Source: Pseudoalteromonas galatheae (GTDB lineage: Bacteria; Pseudomonadota; Gammaproteobacteria; Enterobacterales; Alteromonadaceae). From it: 64,000 nucleotides of DNA. A program made the translations under genes and the position numbers. The notes below the pieces were generated by a model that worked only from the letters and a program-made list of their open reading frames with translations, was not told the origin of the DNA and did no database searches. The DNA lies in the NCBI RefSeq assembly GCF_005886105.2, contig NZ_PNCO02000001.1:3895001-3959000 (forward strand), given 5' to 3'. Positions 23,229 to 32,107 of this stretch are shown here, in pieces (the first letter of the stretch is position 1; every line of letters starts with the position of its first letter).

Positions 23229-23824
23229 GCGTGTTTCACAAGGGCCTAGTTGCGCCACTAGACAAAAACAATGTTGATACAGACCAAATTATTCCCAAGC
23301 AGTTTTTAACTTCAACCAGCCGCGATGGATTTGATAAAGCGCTGTTTTATGATTGGCGCTATCTTGAAGATGGCCAGCCAGATCCGGACTTTGTGCTTAA
23401 CAATCGACAATATCAGGGCGCGTCAATCTTGTTAACCCGTGACAACTTTGGTTGTGGCTCGTCTCGTGAGCATGCCCCTTGGGCACTAAAACAATATGGT
23501 TTTACCGTGATCTTAGCCGAGAGCTTTGCCGATATCTTTTTTAACAATTGTGGTAATAACCAAATGCTTTGCATTGCGTTGCCAGCCAGCACGTTAGATA
23601 CGCTCTTCGATGCATGTGAGCAACAATCACAAGTGCATTTGAGTATTGATCTAGAAGCGCAGCAGATCAGCGGATCAGGTATAGCACCAATTGACTTTGA
23701 GGTGCGAGAAGACATCAAAGCACGCCTCTTGAGTGGTCTTGACTTTATCGGTGAGACTGAATTATTGAATGCCCAAATTGATGCCTTTGAGCAGCAGCTT
23801 GCTACGATAAGGCCTTGGCAATAA
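23225..23824 (+). CDS. leuD: 3-isopropylmalate dehydratase small subunit
   Basis: A 199-residue swivel-domain partner of LeuC. It has [22 protein letters not shown] at the start and [15 protein letters not shown], the family signature that lines the active site. Full length. Last gene of the leu operon and coupled to leuC by an ATGA overlap. Confidence 0.98.
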   Translation: MSVFHKGLVAPLDKNNVDTDQIIPKQFLTSTSRDGFDKALFYDWRYLEDGQPDPDFVLNNRQYQGASILLTRDNFGCGSSREHAPWALKQYGFTVILAESFADIFFNNCGNNQMLCIALPASTLDTLFDACEQQSQVHLSIDLEAQQISGSGIAPIDFEVREDIKARLLSGLDFIGETELLNAQIDAFEQQLATIRPWQ

Positions 23825-23861
23825 TAGCTGTTTACTCAATTTGGTCGAATAATTTTGCCTC

Positions 23862-23893
23862 AAAGCCAGAAGCTGATTAAGCTCTGGCTTTAT
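23862..23893 (+). terminator. leu operon terminator
   Basis: AAAGCCAGAAGCT paired with AGCTCTGGCTTT (one bulged A) around a GATTA loop, followed by a T-rich tail, 38 nt after leuD. Confidence 0.8.
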
Positions 23894-23911
23894 TTGTTTT
23901 AGGTGTCTCCA

Positions 23912-24505
23912 ATGAAAAATTTAACTTTAGCGTTACTCGCGACCTTAAGCTGCGCAGCCTTCGCGCGTCCTGCCCCGCTGGTTTCCATCCCAAGCCATGA
24001 TGCATTTTTTGACGCTATTAAAGCGCACTGTGGCAAAGCCTACGAAGGTAAAGTAACGGTAGATAATCAAGGTCCAAGCAGCTTTAGCGATGCGCGTCTT
24101 GTGATGCACGTTCGTAAATGTGGCGACGCTGAGCTGCAAGTCCCATTTCATGTAGGAAAAGATGCTTCAAGAACTTGGATCATCACCAAAACAGGGAGTG
24201 GTTTGAGCTTAAAGCACGATCACCGCCATGAAGATGGCAGCGACGATGTTTCTACTATGTATGGTGGTCATACCCTAGATGCGGGATTTAATACCGTGCA
24301 GTCGTTTCCAGCTGATGAATATTCAAAACAGTTATTTGTCCAGCAAGGGATCCCACAGTCAGTCGGAAATACATGGCAGATGTATATCTATCCAGAGCAG
24401 TTTACCTATCGTTTAGTGCGTGAAGGGCGAGAGTTCCGAGTGGACTTTGATTTAACAAAACCGGTAACCGCACCAAAAGCGCCTTGGGGATATAATACCA
24501 ATTGA
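23912..24505 (+). CDS. Secreted hypothetical protein
   Basis: A 197-residue protein with a clear signal peptide (cleavage near residue 19, AAFA). The mature part has two cysteines (HCGKAY, VRKCGD) that may form a disulfide, and a His/Asp-rich stretch KHDHRHEDGSDD near residue 110, suggestive of metal binding. No family recognised. ATG 23912 is chosen over GTG 23903 because AGG lies 8 nt upstream. The last codons and the TGA stop fall inside the left terminal repeat of the MITE-like element at 24494, so the native C-terminus may have been altered. Confidence 0.75.
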   Translation: MKNLTLALLATLSCAAFARPAPLVSIPSHDAFFDAIKAHCGKAYEGKVTVDNQGPSSFSDARLVMHVRKCGDAELQVPFHVGKDASRTWIITKTGSGLSLKHDHRHEDGSDDVSTMYGGHTLDAGFNTVQSFPADEYSKQLFVQQGIPQSVGNTWQMYIYPEQFTYRLVREGREFRVDFDLTKPVTAPKAPWGYNTN

Positions 24506-24706
24506 ATTAATTCTCTAATCAATTTGAAGGGTGAAATAGCATATTAGCTTCGTTAAAAATTTCTCATTTAGAACAACTAAATAGCAAAATTTTTGCCTTG
24601 CCTATATGGAGATAGGTACCTTAGCGGTAGCAGGACGCGAGAGCGGTGCTACTAAAGCTATTTCCCCGCTTCAAGATAGATCATTTATTTAATACAACTG
24701 GTATAA
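24494..24706. repeat. MITE-like intergenic element, about 213 bp
   Basis: Imperfect terminal inverted repeats of about 18 bp: left ATACCAATTGAATTAATT (24495-24512), right the complement of ATACCAGTTGTATTAAAT (to 24705). No coding capacity. The interior (AGCTTCGTTAAAAATTTC and neighbouring stretches) resembles a repeat I associate with Alteromonadales intergenic regions; that recollection cannot be tested here. Confidence 0.7.
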
Positions 24707-24760
24707 AGACTAAACCCAGAGCGGGTCACTGAAATTTATAGCGTTAACAAAAATGTGTGG

Positions 24761-25135
24761 CTATTTGGCCACACATTTTACGTCTACTGTTAAGTCATTC
24801 TGGTAAGGTCTTGGCTCTAATGGCATCTTATCAAAGCTTTGGACGCCTCCGAGTAATGTCAATTGTGGGTTACTGCCTTGGCATAAGCGTTTGGCATGGC
24901 GCAGCAAAAATACGCTTTGTTGCCTAAAATGCGCATAACTATCTGGCTTAATTGCCAGTCGAAAGTGGTCATCGTTATACGTGGTTTGCTCATAATGTAC
25001 TTTATGGTCAAAGTCATAGAGCTTTTCAGGTTCGCCTCTTGGAACCGGTGTATATTGGCACGCCGAGAGCAGTGCTGCACCTACGACTAGGGAACTTAGC
25101 TTTAATGAATTTAGTCTCAATGATAACTTACGCAT
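24761..25135 (-). CDS. Small putative lipoprotein
   Basis: A 124-residue protein with a lipoprotein signal: basic N-terminus, hydrophobic stretch SLVVGAALLSAC with the lipobox LSAC at Cys26. After cleavage it would be anchored to a membrane, probably the outer. Cys-containing segments later on (RLCQGSN and DVKCVAK) could pair. No known domain. Single gene divergent from the TerB-like gene. Function unknown. Confidence 0.7.
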   Translation of the reverse strand: MRKLSLRLNSLKLSSLVVGAALLSACQYTPVPRGEPEKLYDFDHKVHYEQTTYNDDHFRLAIKPDSYAHFRQQSVFLLRHAKRLCQGSNPQLTLLGGVQSFDKMPLEPRPYQNDLTVDVKCVAK

Positions 25136-25189
25136 AACTGTCCTTTTAGTCTGCTACATTTACAGTATATCACATGGGAGATTAGCCAC

Positions 25190-25639
25190 TTGCTTAACCA
25201 ACTTAAAAAACTATTTCAAAGCTTGCAGGAGTCGTCACCGAAACAAGAAATCGACTTTAATACCGCGCTTGCTGCATTATTGGTCGAAGTAATGCGAGCG
25301 GACGGCAAACTACAACAGTCGGAGTTCGATAAAATTGCGGAGCTGCTCAAAACACGTTGTGAATTGCCTGAACCACAAGTCAGTGCATTGATAACGCAAG
25401 CACAGCAATTAGTAGAACAGGCAGTAGATATGTATTCTTTTGCCAAACAAGTGAATAACCACACCAGCGACATTGAACGTATCGAGGTCATTGAGCTGTT
25501 ATGGCACGTTGCTTATGCTGATGGTGAGCTGGATAGCCACGAGGACTACATCATTCGTAAAATAGCCGGGCTATTTTATGTTGCTCATGCTGATTTTATT
25601 GCCGCGAAGTTACGAGTACAGCAATCAGTTAATGCATAA
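25190..25639 (+). CDS. TerB-family protein
   Basis: A 149-residue soluble protein of the TerB (tellurite-resistance B-like) fold. Two helical repeats hold acidic loops: VEVMRADGKLQQSEF near 35 and WHVAYADGELDSHED near 105, typical of TerB metal-binding sites. No other ter genes are around, so it is a stand-alone version of unclear function, perhaps envelope-associated sensing. The start is TTG 25190, supported by GGGAG 9 nt before it. Confidence 0.85.
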   Translation: MLNQLKKLFQSLQESSPKQEIDFNTALAALLVEVMRADGKLQQSEFDKIAELLKTRCELPEPQVSALITQAQQLVEQAVDMYSFAKQVNNHTSDIERIEVIELLWHVAYADGELDSHEDYIIRKIAGLFYVAHADFIAAKLRVQQSVNA

Positions 25640-25646
25640 TGCAGTG

Positions 25647-26159
25647 TTAGTGAGCCAGAAACTCTTTTTGGCAGCTATGTACAGCCTCTTTTATCATAAA
25701 GTTAACCAAGGTTGGTGAGATCTTGTATAGTTTGGCAATTTCTTTTTGCTTGAGCCGACCAGAGCGATAAAAACTAATGATATTCTGATGTCGCGTCGAC
25801 AGTTTTCGGATGGTTGAGTCCATGCGTCTATTCAGTTGCGCCGACTCGACTTTGTTTTCGATATCTGAGTCTTTGTCTGACATGTATTCTACATGTGTTG
25901 CCTCAAGTGCAACTAAACTTTCTCTACTTTGCTTGCGTAGCATATCAATTGCGATATTTCTTGCCACTTGGAAGCAAAAGCTGGTGGCATTATTGATTTG
26001 CGCATTTTGTGTATGTGACATGCTACTAAGGCGAATAAAGGTGTCCTGTAATGCATCTTCAGCAAGGTAAGGGCACTTTAAAATACTGTTGAGATATGCA
26101 AGCACTTTCCCTTTGTTGTCTGAAATAACGTTAGCCCACTTGATAGCAAACTTGGACAC
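25647..26159 (-). CDS. ECF (FecI-like) RNA polymerase sigma factor
   Basis: A 170-residue sigma-70 family factor. Region 2 (about 10-80) contains AEDALQDTFIRL and ARNIAIDMLRKQ. Region 4 (about 110-165) contains LSTRHQNIISFYRSGRLKQKEIAKLYKIS, an HTH for -35 recognition. Length and region 2 resemble FecI-type factors that drive iron uptake genes. The start is GTG with AGGAG 8 nt before it. A Fur-type palindrome lies 38 nt upstream of the start. There is no fecR anti-sigma or receptor gene beside it, so it is an orphan; its targets may lie elsewhere. Confidence 0.88.
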   Translation of the reverse strand: MSKFAIKWANVISDNKGKVLAYLNSILKCPYLAEDALQDTFIRLSSMSHTQNAQINNATSFCFQVARNIAIDMLRKQSRESLVALEATHVEYMSDKDSDIENKVESAQLNRRMDSTIRKLSTRHQNIISFYRSGRLKQKEIAKLYKISPTLVNFMIKEAVHSCQKEFLAH

Positions 26160-26196
26160 AGATCACACTCCTATGTTAATTGTATTTTACCAGTGC

Positions 26197-26217
26197 AAAT
26201 GATAACGCTTATCATTT
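26197..26217. promoter_or_regulatory. Fur box upstream of ECF sigma gene
   Basis: A perfect 9-3-9 palindrome, AAATGATAA-CGC-TTATCATTT, matching the 7-1-7 Fur consensus TGATAAT-N-ATTATCA except at the positions next to the centre. It implies that the ECF gene is repressed when iron is plentiful. Confidence 0.8.
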
Positions 26218-26685
26218 GTTGTGCGATCTTATTTTCTGTTATAGGTTCGTGTCAAGTTAAATTAAAGTAATGACGCATTTTTATGTACGCTTTATTAACA
26301 TTTAGCCTGGTTTAAGCTATCTAGGATGTGACTGTTGAATTTATAGTCATAGTTTTCTAAGTTTTTATTTGTTAAACCCTAGATTAATATTCGCTTTTTG
26401 CTGTCTTTACTGGTTGGTGTAAATAGAATGTTTTTACTTTGTTTGTGTTGAAAGTGAAAGTCGGACTTTTATCACTTGATAAGTCGTGATGGATCCAGAG
26501 GGAAGGCCGCAGCTTTTACAAAAAACCAGAAAGGAAATAGGCTCAAACAGAGCACCCAATTTATCGGGTTATGGAAAAATAAACTGGAGTTTAAGCATAG
26601 GGACGTAAGAGAGTTAAAATTAGCTCACATCCAGCCTTGAGATCAGTTACCCTGTAGGGAATGCAAATCGGATGTATATACGAGC
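26218..26685. other. Gene-free spacer, possible structured leader
   Basis: About 470 nt between the ECF sigma gene and the glycosylase, no credible coding frame. The right part (26500-26685) has several short hairpins in a row: GCTC-AAACA-GAGC, CCC...GGG, TTAT...ATAA and CCCT-GT-AGGG. It could be a long 5' leader or a small RNA. I could not match it to a riboswitch class. Confidence 0.35.
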
Positions 26686-27366
26686 ATGAAAGTATTCGAA
26701 AAAATTTATCATAGGGCTGCCGAGCGTAAAGGCTCTGAGGCGGCGCTAAAAGCTAGGCTTAGCCAGCCATTGAGCACCGAATCGCTATTGGCATTAAGTG
26801 ATGATCAATGGCTAGAAGAATTTACTCGCAAGATATTTCAAAGTGGGTTTTACTGGGCGGTGGTGGATAATAAATGGGACGGTTTTAGAGAAGTGTTTTG
26901 GCAATTCTCAGTCGAGAAGCTGTTAATGATGTCTCCTGAAATGTACGAGCAACGTAGTCAGGATGAACGGATCATTCGTAATGCTAAAAAGGTAAAAAGT
27001 ATCGCTGACAATTGCCATATGATTTTTGAAGTGCAACAACAGCATGGCCGTTTTAGTGAATTCGTCGCAAACTGGCCGGAAGACAATATTGTTGGTTTGT
27101 GGCTGTACTTGAAAAAGCATGGCTCGAGACTCGGTGGGAATACCGGTCCTTACGCGCTTCGTGTGTTAGGTAAAGATACGTTCTTACTGAGTAAAGATGT
27201 CGAAACGGTACTGCGTGCTGAGGAGATAATCGACGGTGGCTTGCAAAGTAAGAAGTCACTGCAAGCGGCGCAGCAGTTTTTCAATGAAATGCGTCAATAT
27301 AGCGGGCTTAGCTTACAAGCGTTAAGCCAAATTGTATCAATGAGTGTTGGTGATAATATTCGCTAG
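26686..27366 (+). CDS. DNA-3-methyladenine glycosylase I family protein
   Basis: A 226-residue protein of the Tag-like adenine glycosylase family (HhH superfamily). Recognisable segments are RKIFQSGFYWAVVDNKWDGFREVF at about 48-70, the helix around ERIIRNAKKVKSIADNC, and GNTGPYALRVLGKDTFLLSKDV. It should excise alkylated adenines from DNA by breaking the N-glycosidic bond, the first step of base excision repair. Zinc-binding residues of canonical Tag are not obvious, so it is a divergent member. Followed 29 nt later by selO, probably co-transcribed. Confidence 0.8.
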   Translation: MKVFEKIYHRAAERKGSEAALKARLSQPLSTESLLALSDDQWLEEFTRKIFQSGFYWAVVDNKWDGFREVFWQFSVEKLLMMSPEMYEQRSQDERIIRNAKKVKSIADNCHMIFEVQQQHGRFSEFVANWPEDNIVGLWLYLKKHGSRLGGNTGPYALRVLGKDTFLLSKDVETVLRAEEIIDGGLQSKKSLQAAQQFFNEMRQYSGLSLQALSQIVSMSVGDNIR

Positions 27367-27395
27367 TAAAATGTGCTAAAAATGGAGATGGCCGC

Positions 27396-28817
27396 ATGGT
27401 ATTTTTTCAGCCCTATCAAGGCTCTGCTCTGCTCTTTAAGGAGCAACCAGCAAGATTTAATCAGCCCACATTACTACTATCCAATACGCCGCTGCTAGAT
27501 AAGCTTGAGCTAGATAAATACGACACCACAGCGCTTGCTGAGCTATTAAGTGGTCAACGTCCTTTAGGTAACATTGAGCCTACGAGCTTAGCCTACAGTG
27601 GTCATCAGTTTGGGCAATTTAACCCGTTACTTGGTGATGGTCGAGCGCATTTAATAGGTGGGGTGAAACTCGATGACGGACGTCAATACGACCTGCACTT
27701 GAAAGGCTCTGGAGCGACGCGATTTTCTCGAGGCGGTGATGGATTTTGTGCGCTAGGGCCCGCGGTACGTGAGTTCATCATGAGCCAAGCTATGGTTGGC
27801 TTGGGTGTTCCAACTACGGAATGCCTTGCTGTTGTAACCACTGGACACCATGTTTACCGTCAAGGTGAAGCATCTGGCGCGGTTGTATGCCGTGTGGCAA
27901 AAAGCCATATCCGCATCGGTTCCTTACAATATCTGGCTACACAGCAAAATAAAGATGAGCTTTGGAGCCTGCTTAACTTGCTGGGCGAGCAATTATTTGA
28001 GGGATTTAAAGTTGAGACCGAACAGGATGTACTCGAATTGTTCCGTGAAGTGTGTGAACAGTTGGTTGACTTAGTCGTCGAGTGGATGCGGGTTGGCTTT
28101 ATTCACGGCGTGATGAATACCGACAATATTTTGCTCAGTGGCGAAACGATAGACTTTGGCCCCTGTGCAATGATGGAAAAGTTTGATTTTAACGCCGTGT
28201 TTAGCTCTATCGACCGTCAAGGCCGTTATGCATTTGGTAATCAGCCAAACATCATGAATTGGAACTGTGCGCGACTTGCCGAGGCCTTATTGGTGTTATG
28301 GCAGGATGAGCAAGCGGGAATTGAAGCATTTAGTCAAATTTTGGCGGAGTTTTCTGAATCGTTTAATCGCAAGTACAAAGATATGTGGGCGGCTAAGCTT
28401 GGTATTGATGAATGGAGCGACGCAGACGACATTCTCCTTAGTGATTTACTCAAGTTGATGACGGAGCACGAACTAGACTTTACCAATACCTTTGCGGCAC
28501 TAACCAATAGCTTGCTTGGTCATCCCAACAAAGCCTTAACTGTGCCAACGGAGTTGGAGGGCTGGCAGCAGCAATGGGCGCAAAGGCATGCTCTTGATGA
28601 CGTTGCGGCTAACTTGATGAGTCAAGCTAACCCGATACTTATCCCTCGTAATGCGTTGGTGGAGGCTGAGATTGCGCTATTTAATCAGCAAGGCATGAGT
28701 CAAACACTAGAGGATTGGCTAACTGCGTTGACGTCGCCCTATGATTACAAAGACTATCCTGAGTCGTGGACCAGCGCCTCTACACCGGCCCACTATCAAA
28801 CTTTTTGTGGAACCTAA
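27396..28817 (+). CDS. selO: Protein adenylyltransferase SelO (YdiU)
   Basis: A 473-residue pseudokinase-fold enzyme that transfers AMP from ATP to Ser/Thr/Tyr of target proteins, part of redox and oxidative stress control. Motifs: YSGHQFGQFNPLLGDGRA, LKGSGATRFSRGGDG (nucleotide loop), HGVMNTDN (catalytic loop) and DFGP (metal-binding). The C-terminus FCGT has Cys three residues from the end, where eukaryotic SelO carries selenocysteine. The start ATG has GGAG 8 nt before it. Its stop codon directly abuts the start of the ABC exporter gene. Confidence 0.96.
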   Translation: MVFFQPYQGSALLFKEQPARFNQPTLLLSNTPLLDKLELDKYDTTALAELLSGQRPLGNIEPTSLAYSGHQFGQFNPLLGDGRAHLIGGVKLDDGRQYDLHLKGSGATRFSRGGDGFCALGPAVREFIMSQAMVGLGVPTTECLAVVTTGHHVYRQGEASGAVVCRVAKSHIRIGSLQYLATQQNKDELWSLLNLLGEQLFEGFKVETEQDVLELFREVCEQLVDLVVEWMRVGFIHGVMNTDNILLSGETIDFGPCAMMEKFDFNAVFSSIDRQGRYAFGNQPNIMNWNCARLAEALLVLWQDEQAGIEAFSQILAEFSESFNRKYKDMWAAKLGIDEWSDADDILLSDLLKLMTEHELDFTNTFAALTNSLLGHPNKALTVPTELEGWQQQWAQRHALDDVAANLMSQANPILIPRNALVEAEIALFNQQGMSQTLEDWLTALTSPYDYKDYPESWTSASTPAHYQTFCGT

Positions 28818-30596
28818 ATGGCAGAACAGCAGCTTTCTTGGCAAGAAATTAAACGTAAAGTCCTTGAGCACAAACGACCGCTTATTAAGGCGCATATCAT
28901 CGCCTTGTTTGCCGCGTTAGTGAGTGTCCCTATCCCTTTGATGATGCCGTTGCTGGTCGATGAAGTCTTACTAGACACACCTGGCAGAGCGGTAGCTTGG
29001 ATGAACTCAGTCTTACCCGAACAATGGCATGGCCCTAGTGGCTATATTGTGGTTATTTTGTTGGCTGTCATAACCATGCGCTTGGCCAGCTTGGTGCTAG
29101 GAGTGATGCAGTCACGCCAGTTTACTATTATTGGCAAGGACATTAGTTATCAAATCCGTGAGCGTTTACTTACGCATTTACCTAAAGTTCAACTGAAGGA
29201 GTACGAAAGCCAAGGTGGTGCAGCAATTAGCTCTCGCTGTATTACCGATGTAGAAACTTTGGATAAATTTATCAGCCAAACCTTGTCACGCTTTTTAATC
29301 GGTTTACTTACAATCATTGGCACTGCGGCGATTTTGCTTTGGATTGATTGGATGTTGGGGCTGGTTATCCTATTGCTTAATCCGGCGGTCATCTATTTTT
29401 CTCGACAGTTTGGCAAACATGTTAAAGAGCTGAAAAAGGAAGAAAACGCTGCATTTGAAGCATTACAAACTTCGTTAGTTGAGACGCTAGATGCTATTTC
29501 TCAATTAAAAGCTGTTCGTCGAGAGGGGAACTACTTTGCACAAGTTAAAGTAGCCGCCAAAGATCTCAAACATTACGCGGTGCAGTCGCAATGGAAAACG
29601 GATGCGGTTAACCGCTTAAGCTTCACCGTATTTTTGGTGGGGTTCGAGTTTTTCCGTGCTGTCGCTATGTTTATGGTGGTGTTTTCTGATTTAACGGTCG
29701 GCCAGATATTTGCGGTATTTGGTTACCTTTGGTTCATGATGGGGCCTGTGCAGGAAATTCTTGGTATTCAATATGCGTACTATGGTGCCTCAGCGGCACT
29801 TAGCAGGTTAAATCAGGTTTTTAACTTTGCGACAGAAGCACAATATCCCGCTACGAAAACCGTCTTTGATTCATCTCAGGTTGATATCAAATTTGCCAAT
29901 ATAGACTTCGCTTACGTTGCAGAGCAACCCGTGCTCAAACAGGTATCTTTGCATATTCCAGCAGGGAAGAAAGTAGCGTTAGTAGCGGTGTCTGGAGGTG
30001 GTAAATCTACTTTGGTGCAACTGCTGTTGGGACTGTATGAAAAGCAAAGCGGCGAGATTCATATAAATGACACACCAGTAGAGCAAATTGGTTACGAAGC
30101 CGTGCGAGATAATATAGTGACCGTACTGCAGCAGCCGATACTCTTTAATACTAGCATCCGTGAAAATCTAGCAATGGGACGAGAGGTATCTGACCAAATA
30201 TTGTGGCAGGCACTCCGCGTTGCAGAGCTAGCCGACACTGTACTTACACTAGCCGACAAGCTAGATGCACAAGTTGGTCGTAACGGTATTAAATTGTCCG
30301 GAGGACAGAAGCAAAGGTTAGCTATTGCAAGAATGGTTGTTGCCGACCCTAAAGTGGTGGTGCTGGATGAAGCAACCTCGGCACTTGATATTGAGACTGA
30401 GGCAAAAATTCACCGCAATTTGCAAGCGTTTTTGGCTGATAGAACGACTTTGATTATTGCACATCGACTGAGCGCAATAAAACAAGCCGACTTAATTTAT
30501 GTGTTAGATGATGGTGAAGTGTCCCAATACGGAGAACATAAGGAGTTGTTAGAGGAACAGGGTCTGTACCAAATCCTATTTGGCCATCAAAATTAA
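28818..30596 (+). CDS. ABC transporter, fused permease and ATPase (exporter type)
   Basis: A 592-residue half-transporter that would act as a homodimer in the inner membrane. Residues 20-330 form the six-helix ABC_membrane domain. The ATPase follows: Walker A VSGGGKST near 392, Q-loop, signature LSGGQKQRLAIARM near 492, Walker B VVVLDEATSAL near 513, H-loop IIAHRLS near 550. Similar to MsbA/lipid or multidrug exporters; substrate unknown. Starts immediately after the selO stop with no spacer, so translation is coupled. Confidence 0.92.
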   Translation: MAEQQLSWQEIKRKVLEHKRPLIKAHIIALFAALVSVPIPLMMPLLVDEVLLDTPGRAVAWMNSVLPEQWHGPSGYIVVILLAVITMRLASLVLGVMQSRQFTIIGKDISYQIRERLLTHLPKVQLKEYESQGGAAISSRCITDVETLDKFISQTLSRFLIGLLTIIGTAAILLWIDWMLGLVILLLNPAVIYFSRQFGKHVKELKKEENAAFEALQTSLVETLDAISQLKAVRREGNYFAQVKVAAKDLKHYAVQSQWKTDAVNRLSFTVFLVGFEFFRAVAMFMVVFSDLTVGQIFAVFGYLWFMMGPVQEILGIQYAYYGASAALSRLNQVFNFATEAQYPATKTVFDSSQVDIKFANIDFAYVAEQPVLKQVSLHIPAGKKVALVAVSGGGKSTLVQLLLGLYEKQSGEIHINDTPVEQIGYEAVRDNIVTVLQQPILFNTSIRENLAMGREVSDQILWQALRVAELADTVLTLADKLDAQVGRNGIKLSGGQKQRLAIARMVVADPKVVVLDEATSALDIETEAKIHRNLQAFLADRTTLIIAHRLSAIKQADLIYVLDDGEVSQYGEHKELLEEQGLYQILFGHQN

Positions 30597-30747
30597 TTGA
30601 GAAATAGCAAAAATTCCTTATGTAACGTTAAGTAAACATTAATAGACGAGCTAATATTATCTATGCAACGTAATCAGTAGACGCATTTTCTGATAGACTA
30701 TCCGAGTCAATACTCAATGCGTTAACTAACAGAGATGGGAAGGAATG

Positions 30748-31797
30748 ATGAAAATTAAAACTTTGAGCTTACTAGTTGCGATGGCAGTAACAGCCAATGC
30801 AAATGCAAATACCACAGAGCCAACTGAAGGCGTATACCTTGGTGTATTTGGTGACTATTATGACGCTGACTGGCAAAATCACCGCGATATGGCTGGCTTA
30901 GATGTAGAAGAGTCTACTGGTTGGGGTGCTGAAATTGGCTACCGCTTTGATAAATACTGGAGTGGTCGTCTTGAGTATGCAGATATGGACTTTGATCTTG
31001 GTGGGATCAGCAATGGTTCACTAGACGCAGAGCGTTACGGTATCGACGGTTTGTACCACTTTGATGGTGGTCCATTCTATGGCCTAGTGGGTATCAAAAA
31101 GATGAACCTAGATGTAATCTCAGATAACACTTTTGCTAACGTGGGTGCTGGTGTTCGTCATTACTTCACCGATCACTTGTTTGTGAACGCAGAAGCGGCA
31201 GTCTACCAAGGCCTTGAAGCTGGTTTTACAGATGTAGGTGGTAAAATTGGTATCAACTACTCATTCGGTAGCACGAGTAAAACGGAAGAGGTTGCGCCAG
31301 CCCCTGCTCCTGTTGTTGCAGAAGCACCGCAAGACAGTGACAAAGATGGTGTTGTGGATAGCGAAGATAAATGTGCTAACACACCAATGACGGATGCTGT
31401 TGATGCCTCTGGTTGTACTTTGTACGAGACTAAGGAAGATAAAGTAAGTCTGCTAGTCCGCTTCCCGCATGACGATGCAACTTTCTCACAGCAATATGTT
31501 GATGATATCAACGCGGTTGCTAAGTTCTTGAAAGAGCATAAAAATGCAGATGTTGTGATTGAAGGTCACGCGTCAGCTGTGGGTGATGCTGATTACAACC
31601 AAAAGCTTTCTGAGCGCCGTGCGAAGAACGTTGCTGAGAAACTCGTTGATATGGGTATTGATTCAATGCGCATTACCACGGTTGGTTACGGTGAAGAGCG
31701 TTTGAAAAACCCAGCAAACACGCTAAAAGCACATGCGGAAAACCGTCGTGTAGAAGCGCACGTTTCTTCTAAAGAAAAAGTAAAAGTTAAGCGTTAA
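30748..31797 (+). CDS. OmpA-family outer-membrane protein
   Basis: A 349-residue protein with a signal peptide (about residues 1-20, ending ANANA), an N-terminal eight-strand barrel (EGVYLGVFGDYYD onward), a thrombospondin type-3 like calcium linker DSDKDGVVDSEDKC near 195 with a Cys pair (KCANTP, SGC), and a C-terminal OmpA peptidoglycan-binding domain (about 225-345; IEGHASAVGDADYNQKLSERRA and NRRVEAHV). It should anchor the outer membrane to the cell wall. ATG 30745 is an equally possible start; GGAAGG precedes both. Confidence 0.94.
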   Translation: MKIKTLSLLVAMAVTANANANTTEPTEGVYLGVFGDYYDADWQNHRDMAGLDVEESTGWGAEIGYRFDKYWSGRLEYADMDFDLGGISNGSLDAERYGIDGLYHFDGGPFYGLVGIKKMNLDVISDNTFANVGAGVRHYFTDHLFVNAEAAVYQGLEAGFTDVGGKIGINYSFGSTSKTEEVAPAPAPVVAEAPQDSDKDGVVDSEDKCANTPMTDAVDASGCTLYETKEDKVSLLVRFPHDDATFSQQYVDDINAVAKFLKEHKNADVVIEGHASAVGDADYNQKLSERRAKNVAEKLVDMGIDSMRITTVGYGEERLKNPANTLKAHAENRRVEAHVSSKEKVKVKR

Positions 31798-31815
31798 TTT
31801 TCACTTAGCTTATGC

Positions 31816-31842
31816 AAAAAGGCTCCTTCTGGAGCCTTTTTT
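31816..31842 (+). terminator. ompA-type gene terminator
   Basis: AAAGGCTCC-TTCT-GGAGCCTTT with a T tract, 18 nt after the stop. Near-ideal intrinsic terminator. Confidence 0.93.
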
Positions 31843-32107
31843 GATCCAATTGTTAGTACCTTTTCGCAAAATTAAAATGATTCTCGTTTGACTAATATTC
31901 ATCAAAATATACTTGTTTCGGCATGCTTATTCATTGTATTTATAGTGACTATAAGGCGAGGTATCGCATGCAAGATTTTCATCTATACTCAAAGACCTTA
32001 TAATTGTTCATTATATTTTATGGTCAAGGGAATGGTTCAGCCGATTGTATCAATAATCGCAGCCAGATCATTTACTTGTCTGTCCACGTCACCAAGAGGG
32101 CAATATT
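31843..32107. promoter_or_regulatory. acnB upstream region
   Basis: 265 nt with no credible gene. It must contain the acnB promoter. AGAGGG lies 8 nt before the GTG start. No clear operator is visible. Confidence 0.4.

Noticed and set aside
26500..26685. Possible c-di-GMP (GEMM) riboswitch
   Set aside because: A GGGACG-like segment and a GTTACC-like segment appear, but the expected stems and tetraloop-receptor do not line up.
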